Source: Mesorhizobium sp. 1M-11
Lineage (GTDB): Bacteria; Pseudomonadota; Alphaproteobacteria; Rhizobiales; Rhizobiaceae
DNA: 64,000 nucleotides
Direction of reading: 5' to 3'
NCBI RefSeq assembly: GCF_001303895.1
Contig: NZ_LJSD01000051.1
Coordinates: 310,001-374,000, forward strand
This document shows positions 53,649 through 61,302 of this stretch, one piece after another. How positions within the stretch are numbered: the first letter of the stretch is position 1; every line of letters begins with the position of its first letter. The translations under genes were made by a program, and so were the position numbers. The notes beneath the pieces were generated by a model. The model worked only from the letters and a program-made list of their open reading frames with translations. It ran no database searches and was not told the DNA's origin.

Positions 53649-54221
53649 ATGGATAAGTGCGCCCTGTCGAACCTGGCAACACGTGACTCGTGTATTCGCG
53701 GGCCGCTTGTGGCATGGCTAAAGGCGCAACATCCGGATGACGGTTCAACTGGCGTCATTCAAGAACTAAAAATGCCTCGGCCGTCTGCTCGGATCGATCT
53801 TGCTGTTGTAAATGGTGAGCTAGCCGGCTTCGAAATCAAGAGCGACGCCGATACGTTGAAGCGACTGCGTGTACAGGTGCCAGCCTTTTCCCGTTTCTTC
53901 GACCGCGTGAGCGTGGTGACCACGCGAAAGCATCTCTGCAAGACGGAGCGATGCGTTCCCGATTGGTGGGGCATTATCCTATATCAGGCTGATGATGAAT
54001 TTCGCGTTCATCGTCGAGCTCGACAGAACCGCTGCAAAGACATACGAGCGCTGTTATACGCGCTTTCCAAGAGCGAAATTGCAGAACTGGCAAGCCGAGC
54101 CAGTTCTGCAATTCCGAAAGGAAAGAAAGACGCTATGGTGGAAGTCGTCGCGTACACGGTATCGCACCGTGTAATTTGCGATCACGCCAGAGACATTATT
54201 CGGCTAAGGGCGCAGGCTTAA
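53649..54221 (+). CDS. sce7726-family-like protein, predicted PD-(D/E)XK nuclease
   Basis: The 190-residue protein resembles the sce7726 family. The core has the pattern of a PD-(D/E)XK nuclease: Glu39 in IQELK, Asp50 in RIDLAVV, and Glu62-Ile-Lys64 in GFEIKSD. A basic segment (RVHRRARQNRCKDIRALLYAL) follows and could bind nucleic acid. The ATG at 53649 is preferred to a TTG at 53628, which lies upstream of the inferred transcription start. It converges on the Beta-family gene and overlaps it by 4 bp. In other genomes sce7726 proteins are often next to such partners; their role is unknown. A defence or phage-cargo role is inference. Confidence 0.72.
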   Translation: MDKCALSNLATRDSCIRGPLVAWLKAQHPDDGSTGVIQELKMPRPSARIDLAVVNGELAGFEIKSDADTLKRLRVQVPAFSRFFDRVSVVTTRKHLCKTERCVPDWWGIILYQADDEFRVHRRARQNRCKDIRALLYALSKSEIAELASRASSAIPKGKKDAMVEVVAYTVSHRVICDHARDIIRLRAQA

Positions 54222-55360
54222 CCCTCACCGCCACCGCCCATGACTTCTTGCGCGTACCAGATTTGCCGGTGGATATGCATGTTGATTTTCGCGCCGTGCC
54301 AGAAACGCGCGGACGACACGCCAGCTATATCTCCCTTTGCCGCGTGCGCTACTAGATCACTACCCCAACAATCGTTTTTCCCATCATAGTTCGGATCGGC
54401 CGTAATGGCTTTCGACCCCTCAATCCATCCGTTAGCATCCTGGGAATTTGGGTGACGGTAGACTAGCCATTTCTCGTCCATCGGATAGACGACCTGCGCC
54501 CGCCAGTCGCCGGGCATATAAGTGTTTGTCTTCTTGATCCGGTAGTGCGCCCCGTAGTCGCCGTACAAGAAAGGGAACGTCTCGCTTGCTTGGCTCCACA
54601 ATTCCCATGATGATGATTCGTAGAGCTTCGGCGTGCCATCCTGCGGATTTGTATATGAATCGTTCAAGCATACCGCAGAAAGATGAACCGCTTGTGCGGG
54701 GCCGACTTCTTCAAGAACCCGAGCGATAGCCGATTTCGCAAATTCCGCGCGCTCGGCAATTCGTTGTCGTCCTTGCCCGCAATCGACGATGAGTAAAAGT
54801 TGTGCGGCCGAATCGAGGACGGCGGCGATCTGCCCGATAACAGGGTAAATCGCTTCGCTCGTTTCCTGGGTGATCCTGATGGCAAGTTGCCCGACACCAA
54901 CTTTCAACAGTTGGGCCGCTTGGCGCAAAATCGCTTTTCCCTGCGTCTCGGGATCAGTGAATTGTAGCACCGGAATCGCATTGGGGAACTTACTAACCAA
55001 CTCTCTCCAGTTTGCGAAACCGTCACCTGTCGCGAGAGCCCACGTCAGGAATTTGTTGTAAGCGTCCTGCGCGGCTTGGAGTTTGTCCGTTTTTGCCTTG
55101 TCAGGGTTGTTTTTGGGAACAAAAGCTGGCGGTGCCCGGTCCTTCGAAAGGTCCAACAAAAAGGGTCGATCTTTGACTATCGCTGCGACTGCGGAGATCG
55201 TGTCTTCGAAAGGAGCTTCATATTTGACCTGCCCAAGTTCGAATATTGGCAGTATTGCATCCTTGTCGTCGTCACTTAACTCCCGGTATCCAATCTGCTC
55301 AACTTCGGTGCACTGGAGGCACGGGAAATAGTAGAACTGCGAGAAATCGATTTTTGGCAT
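54218..55360 (-). CDS. Beta-family protein (PF14350-like)
   Basis: The 380-residue protein starts MPKIDFSQFYYFPCLQCTEV and has the features of the Beta protein family known from phages and bacteria: an LPIFELG segment (residues 52-58), an alternating beta/alpha pattern resembling a TIM-like barrel, QLLLIVDCGQG, and a C-terminal YGDYGAHYRIKK...ARFWHGAKINMHIHRQIW region with conserved aromatic and His residues. GGAGGG lies 7 nt before the ATG. The promoter upstream has a perfect TATAAT and an 18-bp palindrome. Its function is unknown. It converges with the nuclease-like gene with a 4-bp overlap of their ends. Confidence 0.75.
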   Translation of the reverse strand: MPKIDFSQFYYFPCLQCTEVEQIGYRELSDDDKDAILPIFELGQVKYEAPFEDTISAVAAIVKDRPFLLDLSKDRAPPAFVPKNNPDKAKTDKLQAAQDAYNKFLTWALATGDGFANWRELVSKFPNAIPVLQFTDPETQGKAILRQAAQLLKVGVGQLAIRITQETSEAIYPVIGQIAAVLDSAAQLLLIVDCGQGRQRIAERAEFAKSAIARVLEEVGPAQAVHLSAVCLNDSYTNPQDGTPKLYESSSWELWSQASETFPFLYGDYGAHYRIKKTNTYMPGDWRAQVVYPMDEKWLVYRHPNSQDANGWIEGSKAITADPNYDGKNDCWGSDLVAHAAKGDIAGVSSARFWHGAKINMHIHRQIWYAQEVMGGGGEG

Positions 55361-55697
55361 CCGATGACCCTCCGCTAGAATCGGTCATCATGATTATATC
55401 ACAGTGTTACGGTACGTGATCACGTACCTAACGCTACAGCGCTACGCCAGCATTTTTCCTGTTAACGCAGGCCGCAGCGCTCCTAGGCCAACCCAGCCAG
55501 CCGCGTTATCTTCACTGCGAATGATTTGGTGATTTGCTCGTCATGAGCGGGGCCTTAGTGCCACCTGCCGGAGCAGCGTCGGTTCTCACCGCCGACAAGG
55601 GGGAAGTTATGCCCCGACCTTACAAAGCCGGCTAATCTTTGATCACCCCCACAGCTCGCTGTTCATGCGTCGGGCTGTCTCGCTGAAAGGCCGCCCG
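55361..55697. other. Control region and border between the island and the phage module
   Basis: The left part is the promoter and palindrome of the Beta-family gene. The right part (about 55440-55697) contains a GTCGG...CCGAC hairpin near 55580-55600 and no gene I can support. Base composition changes here from AT-richer to GC-rich. No attachment site or integrase gene was seen. Confidence 0.45.
55393..55428 (-). promoter_or_regulatory. Promoter with 18-bp perfect palindrome for the Beta-family gene
   Basis: On the minus strand a perfect TATAAT lies at 55398-55393, 33 bp before the start codon. GGTACGTGATCACGTACC (55411-55428) is a perfect palindrome placed in the -35 region, so a bound protein would control this promoter. 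Its sequence differs from the operator of the partner gene at 53621. Confidence 0.7.
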
Positions 55698-55787
55698 ATG
55701 AACTTCTCGTTCGGCGAAGTGCTGCTTTGGTCCATGGTGTTCATCACCCTGCTGCTGGTGGCCGGCTTCTCCGTGCTTGCCGGTTGA
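55698..55787 (+). CDS. Possible 29-residue membrane peptide
   Basis: A short frame, MNFSFGEVLLWSMVFITLLLVAGFSVLAG in two parts (MNFSFGEVLLWSMVF, then ITLLLVAGFSVLAG), encodes one membrane helix. AAAGG lies 8 nt before the ATG. An in-frame ATG 33 nt upstream gives a 40-residue form. It lies directly before the terminase small-subunit gene. It may be a phage leader peptide or chance; no family is known to me. Confidence 0.35.
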   Translation: MNFSFGEVLLWSMVFITLLLVAGFSVLAG

Positions 55788-55825
55788 CCATGCCGCGCGC
55801 CCACTTTTCCAGGATTGCTGACACC

Positions 55826-56278
55826 ATGGCACGACCGTCCGACTACACACAGAAAGTGGCAGACATCATCTGCGACCGGATCGCGGAAGGGCGAAGCCTG
55901 CGCTCGATCTGCCGCGATGCGGACATGCCGGACAAGGTAACGGTTTTACGCTGGCTGGCGCGACACGAGGACTTCGCCAGGCTCTATGGCCATGCACGCG
56001 ATGCCCAGGCGGATGCGCTGGTGGACGAGATGCTGGACATCGCCGATGACGGCTCCAACGACTGGATGGAGCAGCGCAGCCGCGACGGTGAACTGACCGG
56101 CTGGAAGGAGAATGGCGAGGCGCTGAAGCGCTCGGCCTTCCGGGTGAGCACGCGGCAATGGATCGCCGAGAGGCTGAAGCCGAAGAAATATGGCAGCAAG
56201 GTCGCGCTGACCAATGCCGATGGCGGGCTGCTTACCGTGAACGTGATCCAGCGTGCCGCGCATAAACCTGCCGAATGA
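55826..56278 (+). CDS. terS: Phage terminase small subunit
   Basis: The 150-residue protein begins with an HTH-like segment typical of small terminases (MARPSDYTQKVADIICDRI, then AEGRSLRSICRD, and VTVLRWLARHEDFARLYGHA). It recognises phage DNA for packaging and hands it to the large subunit. An upstream ATG at 55790 is possible, but the family normally starts at MARPS. It overlaps the large-subunit gene by 26 bp. Confidence 0.85.
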   Translation: MARPSDYTQKVADIICDRIAEGRSLRSICRDADMPDKVTVLRWLARHEDFARLYGHARDAQADALVDEMLDIADDGSNDWMEQRSRDGELTGWKENGEALKRSAFRVSTRQWIAERLKPKKYGSKVALTNADGGLLTVNVIQRAAHKPAE

Positions 56279-57668
56279 ATGGACGCCGCGCGCGTATCAG
56301 GAGCCTGCCTGGCGATCGTGGCTCAATGGCTGCAACCGGCAGCTGCTGGTGTGGCACCGCCGGGCCGGCAAGGACGACATCAATCTGCGCATGCACTCCG
56401 TCGGCGCGTTCAACCGCGTCGGCACCTACTGGCACATGCTGCCGGAATATTCGCAGGCGCGCAAAGCGATCTGGGACGCCGTCAACCCCAACACCGGCAA
56501 GCGGCGCATCGACGAGGCTTTCCCCAAGGCTCTGCGCGAAAACACGCGCGAATCCGACATGTTCATCCGCTTCAAGAACGGATCGACCTGGCAGGTGGTG
56601 GGCTCCGACAATTTCAACGCGCTGATCGGCACGCCGCCGGTCGGCCTCACCGCTTCGGAATGGGCGCTGGCCAACCCGATGGCCTGGGCGTATCTGGCGC
56701 CGATCCTGGCCGAAAACGGCGGCTGGGCCTCGTTCATCTCGACGCCGCGCGGCAACAACCATCTGAAGTCGATGCTGGACCGGTTCCGCAACGATGCGGC
56801 CTGGTTCACGCAGGTGCTGACCGCGCGCGACACCGGCGCGATCAGCGATGCGGCGATCGAGGCGCAACGGGCGGAATATGAGGCGCTGTTCGGCAAGACC
56901 GTCGCCGACCTTCTGGTGGAACAGGAGTTCTTCTGCTCGTTTGCAGGTGCCACGGTGGGCGCTTATTGGGGCGCGGAGATCGCCGCAGCCGACGTGCAGG
57001 GGCGCATCGGCGTGGTGCCGGTGGACTGGAGCCAGCCGGTGCACACGGCCTGGGATCTCGGCAAGGCGGCGAACAACCCGATCTGGTGTTTCCAGGTGAT
57101 CGACGGGCGGCCGCGCATCGTCGATTTCCACCGGCCTGAAACGGACGATTTGGAAGACTGGTGCCGATGGCTGGATGCGCGCGGCTATCACGGCAACGAC
57201 TACGTGCCGCATGACGCGGTGGTGAAGAACTGGGGCGACAAGCGCACCCGGGTCGAGACGCTGAAAGCGCATGGGCGCAAGCCGAAGATCGTCACGATGG
57301 CCAGTGTCGCCGACGGCATCAATGCCGGGCGCGAGACGATCAAGCTGGCGGAGTTCCATCTCGGCCCGGACGAGCGGGGGCTGCGCATGCAGCACGGCAT
57401 CGACGGGCTGAAGATGTACCGGCGTGCCTGGGATGATGATCGGAAAAGTTTTGTCGAGAGCCCGGTGAAGGACTGGGCCGAACATATCGGATCGAGCTTC
57501 CGCTATCTCGGCCTGGCCTGGCGCGACGTGGCGCCGGCGTATGTGGCGAAGCGGCAGGTGGACGGGCCGACCTATGAGGTGACCGCAACGGGTGTGGTGC
57601 GCGCCGACATCGGCGTGAAGGCCGCGGTCGAGGCGATGGTGCGACGGAAGAAGAGGATGGGTGGGTGA
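56253..57668 (+). CDS. terL: Phage terminase large subunit
   Basis: The 471-residue protein is the packaging motor. The ATPase domain has the Walker A variant WHRRAGKDD near residues 34-42, a LTASEWAL (Walker B-like) segment near residue 130, and ISTPRGNNHLKSML (coupling region). The C-terminal nuclease-like part includes TAWDLGKAANNPIWCF near residue 265. A GTG start at 56253 lies inside the small-subunit gene, which gives coupled translation. Length and order are normal for a tailed-phage head module. Confidence 0.88.
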   Translation: MPRINLPNEWTPRAYQEPAWRSWLNGCNRQLLVWHRRAGKDDINLRMHSVGAFNRVGTYWHMLPEYSQARKAIWDAVNPNTGKRRIDEAFPKALRENTRESDMFIRFKNGSTWQVVGSDNFNALIGTPPVGLTASEWALANPMAWAYLAPILAENGGWASFISTPRGNNHLKSMLDRFRNDAAWFTQVLTARDTGAISDAAIEAQRAEYEALFGKTVADLLVEQEFFCSFAGATVGAYWGAEIAAADVQGRIGVVPVDWSQPVHTAWDLGKAANNPIWCFQVIDGRPRIVDFHRPETDDLEDWCRWLDARGYHGNDYVPHDAVVKNWGDKRTRVETLKAHGRKPKIVTMASVADGINAGRETIKLAEFHLGPDERGLRMQHGIDGLKMYRRAWDDDRKSFVESPVKDWAEHIGSSFRYLGLAWRDVAPAYVAKRQVDGPTYEVTATGVVRADIGVKAAVEAMVRRKKRMGG

Positions 57669-57738
57669 TGCGGGGGTGCTTGCTCCAGATATCGCATGTG
57701 GCGCCATATCGTGGTTTGCACCGCTGCGCCTTCGTCAG

Positions 57739-58305
57739 TGTTCCGGAATGGATCCCCGACACTCTCCGGTCGCTTCGCTCCCTCACGAGGTCGAGGATGA
57801 CGGGGTTGCTATGCGGTGCGCCAACTGTAGACGCTCGCACCAGCACCGACGCCCGCGCCAATGCCGACAGTGGCTTCACGGGTAGCTTGCACCGCTGTGC
57901 CTTCGTCGGCGTTCCGGAATGGATCCCCGACCGCCCCCTTCGGTCGCTCACGAGGTCGAGGATGACGAGGTTGCTGCGTCGTGCGCCAATCGCGAACGTC
58001 AACGCAGGCGTTAGTGTCGAGGCACCCGCCGACGCTGACAGTGGCTTCACGGGTGGCTTGCATCGCTGTGCCTTCCTCAGCGTTCCGGAATGGATCCCCG
58101 ACACGCGCTGCTCCCTGCGGTCGCTTACGCGGTCGAGGATGACGTCTGTCATTTTCCGCCGACGCTGAACACGAATGCCGGCGCCATTGTCGACGCTAGT
58201 GTCATCACCAACGTTGGAGATTGGCCGGGACGCCCGTCCCCTCGTCATCCTCGACCTCGCAGGGAGCGAAGCGACCGGAGAGTGTCGGGGATCCATTCCG
58301 GAACG
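57739..58305. repeat. Four mosaic repeat A arms between terminase and portal genes
   Basis: Forward arms lie at 57739-57802, 57910-57967 (with a shortened centre) and 58081-58144; a reverse arm is at 58243-58305. Near-identical flanks (GGCTTGCACCGCTGTGCCTTC, in part) repeat about every 170 bp, so the block arose by tandem duplication. It occupies nearly all of the 690-bp gap, which is unusual inside a phage head operon. Confidence 0.9.
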
Positions 58306-58361
58306 CTGGAGAATAAGCGCCGGCGCTCCCTTAGCCACCGCCACCGCAGGAGCCTGCTGAC

Positions 58362-60608
58362 ATGACGAAGAAGACCGATGCCGGCAAGGGTGCGGCGCTG
58401 CGCGAGACTGGCCGGAAGTGGCTGGAGCGCATCAAGGCGGCCGAAGCCGACGAGAAGACGTTTCTTGACGATGCGGCGGTGGCGAGCGCGGTCTATCGCG
58501 GCAAGGCTGCGCCGAAGAGCGATGGCTCTTCGGACACTGCGCCGTTCGATTTCAACATCCTGTTCTCGAATGTCGAAACCATCGTGCCGGCGGTGATCAA
58601 CTCGGCGCCGGCGCCGGATATCCGCCGCCGCTTCGGTGCCGACGACCCGGTGGCGCGCGACTTCGCGCAATTGCTGGAACGGGCGATCTCCGTGCAGATC
58701 GACGACAGCCGGCTGCAGAGCGAGCTGGAAGCGATGGCGCAGGACGGCTTCCTGGCCGGCCGCGGCGTCGTGCGGCTGCGCTTCATGAGCGACTTCATCG
58801 GCGGCGAGACGAGCGATGACGAGTTGAGGGAAATTGCCGAGGCCGACGATGCGGGCGCGGAGGCTGGCGTGGACGACGCCGACCGCGGCGACCATGACGC
58901 CGGAAACAATGCCGGCGGTACCGCACTGGCCAGCGGATATGGCGCAGGAGCTAGCGCTGGCGGGGCCGGCAACGGGAGCGGTGCCGCGAACGCCACCGGG
59001 AGCGGTGCCGCAAGCGCCACCGATGCCGGCGGCGAGCGCCTTGCCAATGAACGCATCGTGTTCGAGGTGGTGAGCTGGCGCGACTATCGCCATGGCAAGG
59101 CCAAGCGCTGGGACCAGCGGCCCTGGGAAGCGTTCCGGCATACGATCGCCTGCGACGACTACGACAGCTTCGTCGACGGCGCACTGGCGGCGTTGCAGGC
59201 CGACGACACGCGGGTGTCGCTGCAGGCCGACGACAGCGGCGACAAGGACGATGCCGACCACGAGGTGTGGGAGGTGTGGGACCGGAAATCACGCACGGTG
59301 CTGTTTGTCAGTGCCGGCGACGGCAAGGTGCTGAAACAGGTGGCCGATCCGCTGGGCTGGTCCGGCTTCTTCCCGACGGCGACGCCGGTGCAGCCGATCG
59401 AGGTCAACGGCAATCTGGAGCCGGTCAATCCGTTCTCGATCTACCGCAAGCTGGCCGACGAGCTGGACACCACCACCAAGCGCATCCGCATCATCACAAG
59501 GCAGCTCAAGGTGAAGGGCTGGTACGGGGTGAGCCCGACCGACGTACAGGCGGTGCTGGAGGCCGACGACAACGAATTCGTGCCGATCGCCGATGCGGAG
59601 GTGTGGGCGAAGAATGGCGGGCTGCAGGCTGCCGTGCTGTTCTGGCCGGTGGAAAGGCTGATCGTGGTGCTGGCGCAGCTCTACGGCTCCCGCGACCAGA
59701 CCAAGCAGGCGATCTACGAGATCACCGGCATTTCCGACATCGTGCGCGGCGCTTCCAATGCCGCCGAGACCTATGGCGCGCAGCAGATCAAGAGCCAGTG
59801 GGGCTCGCTGCGCATCCACAAGATGCAGCGCATGATTGAGCGCGCCTCGCGCGACCTGTTCGTGATGATGGCGGAGGTGATCCCGGCGAAGTTTTCGCCT
59901 GAGACGCTGCAGACCATGACCGATGTGCAGCTTTTGCCGACCGCACAGGATTTGACGCCGGTAGTGCCGAAACCGCTGCCGGCAGGGCTGCCGCCGCAGG
60001 CGATGGCGCAGGCGCAGCAGACGGCGTTGCAGGAGGCGAGCCAGGCCGAGGCGGCGCGGCAGAAGAAGCTGCAGCACCTGGCGGCGCTGAACGGGCTGAT
60101 GCATGAGCGCGTCACCGCCGGCTACCGCATCGATGTCGAGACCGACAGCACGGTGCGCGCCGACGTCTCAAGGAAGAAGCAGGAAGCGACCGAGTTCATG
60201 ACCGCCTCCAGCGCGTTCTTCGCCGCCGTCGGCCCGTTGGTGCAGCAGGGCGTGATGCCGGCCAACGCGGCGATCACCATCTACGGATCGTTCGCCCGGC
60301 TGTTCAACCTCGGCAAGGCAATCGAGGACGTTCTGGACGAGATGATCGCCAAGGTACAGCAGGGCGACGGGGAGCCGCAGGCGGGTGGCCAGGCCGATGC
60401 GGCGGCAGTCGCTGAGAAACGCAAGCAGGAGGCGGCGCAGCTCGACCAGCAGATCAAGGTGCAGAACGCGGAGCTGGAGCGGCAGATCAAGCGCGAGAAC
60501 GCCTCGCTGGATTTGCAGATCAAGAACGCCGAGCTGCAGATCAAGAACGGCCAGCTGGCCGCCGTGCAGCGGCAGTTGCAGATGCAGCAGTTCGGGGTGG
60601 CGGGGTAG
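58362..60608 (+). CDS. Phage portal protein
   Basis: The 748-residue protein fits a podovirus/P22-like portal. It has FDFNILFSNVETIVPAVINS near residue 65, a long middle domain with NPFSIYRKLADELDTTTKRI, and a C-terminal helical region ending in a Gln-rich coiled coil (KRKQEAAQLDQQIKVQNAEL and on, about residues 685-745). Residues about 165-225 are an Ala/Gly/Asp-rich low-complexity insert. The start ATG at 58362 directly follows a GCAGGAG ribosome site. The portal forms the ring at the DNA entry vertex and binds terminase. The C-terminal coiled coil may form the barrel inside the head. Confidence 0.8.
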   Translation: MTKKTDAGKGAALRETGRKWLERIKAAEADEKTFLDDAAVASAVYRGKAAPKSDGSSDTAPFDFNILFSNVETIVPAVINSAPAPDIRRRFGADDPVARDFAQLLERAISVQIDDSRLQSELEAMAQDGFLAGRGVVRLRFMSDFIGGETSDDELREIAEADDAGAEAGVDDADRGDHDAGNNAGGTALASGYGAGASAGGAGNGSGAANATGSGAASATDAGGERLANERIVFEVVSWRDYRHGKAKRWDQRPWEAFRHTIACDDYDSFVDGALAALQADDTRVSLQADDSGDKDDADHEVWEVWDRKSRTVLFVSAGDGKVLKQVADPLGWSGFFPTATPVQPIEVNGNLEPVNPFSIYRKLADELDTTTKRIRIITRQLKVKGWYGVSPTDVQAVLEADDNEFVPIADAEVWAKNGGLQAAVLFWPVERLIVVLAQLYGSRDQTKQAIYEITGISDIVRGASNAAETYGAQQIKSQWGSLRIHKMQRMIERASRDLFVMMAEVIPAKFSPETLQTMTDVQLLPTAQDLTPVVPKPLPAGLPPQAMAQAQQTALQEASQAEAARQKKLQHLAALNGLMHERVTAGYRIDVETDSTVRADVSRKKQEATEFMTASSAFFAAVGPLVQQGVMPANAAITIYGSFARLFNLGKAIEDVLDEMIAKVQQGDGEPQAGGQADAAAVAEKRKQEAAQLDQQIKVQNAELERQIKRENASLDLQIKNAELQIKNGQLAAVQRQLQMQQFGVAG

Positions 60609-60661
60609 GCTCGCCTCTCGCTGAGTGGTCGGGCTGTTCTGTACCGCCGTGACTGCGTCGC

Positions 60662-60928
60662 CGTTCCGGAATGGATCCCCGACACTCTCCGCTTCGCTCC
60701 GAGGTCGAGGATGACGGACTTCATTTAGCGCCAGCGTCAACTGTCATCGTTGGCACCTGGCATCGCCCAGATTTGGATCTCGGCTAAAGTACTCATAGTC
60801 CCGTTCCAACCACGAACGTCGGTGTCATCACCAACGTTCGCGATTGGCCGAAGCGCCCTTACCCTCGTCATCCTCGACCTCGGAACGACCGCAGGGAGTG
60901 GCGAGTGTCGGGGATCCATTCCGGAACG
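60662..60928. repeat. Mosaic repeat A, paired copy behind the portal gene
   Basis: A shortened forward arm lies at 60662-60716 (centre reduced to CGCTTCGCTCC) and a reverse arm at 60866-60928. The spacer carries CAACTGTCATCGTTGGCACC, an inverted form of the GTGACAGTTAGC module, and a CCAACGTTCGCG palindrome piece. This is the second block inside the phage module. Confidence 0.88.
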
Positions 60929-61014
60929 GTGAAGAATCCGAACCGGAGCAGCCCAGGTGATGGAGAAACCGATCCCGGATCCGGCCGCCAACCGACAAGC
61001 CGAGAGGGTCAACC

Positions 61015-61302
61015 GTGACACGTTACGTCTTCCGGGACGGTCGCTTTCGCGACCGCGACACCGGTGCGCCCATGGACATACCGACAGGGCCGCTGGCCAA
61101 ACCCGGCATTGCCAGGCCGATGCCGGAATATGCCAGCCCGATCGATGGCCGGGTGATCAGCACCCGCCATGAGCGCCGCGAGGACATGAAGCGCAACAAC
61201 TGCGTGGAGGCCGGCGACATGCCTTCGCCGACCGGCGGGAAAATCAGGAACAAGGCCTTCGCCGCCAAGCGGGGCCTCACAGTCAGCGAGGACTACCGAT
61301 GA
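61015..61302 (+). CDS. Conserved small phage head-module protein
   Basis: The 95-residue protein starts MTRYVFRDGRFRDRDTGAPM and contains YASPIDGRVISTRHERREDMKRNNCVE, a pattern found in small proteins next to phage portal and scaffold genes. Its function is unknown. A GTG start with GAGAGGG 7 nt upstream is used. It overlaps the scaffold-like gene by 4 bp (ATGA). Confidence 0.75.
   Translation: MTRYVFRDGRFRDRDTGAPMDIPTGPLAKPGIARPMPEYASPIDGRVISTRHERREDMKRNNCVEAGDMPSPTGGKIRNKAFAAKRGLTVSEDYR

Noticed and set aside
57665..58168. 167-codon frame between terminase and portal
   Set aside because: Its sequence is three translations of the repeat arm in tandem.
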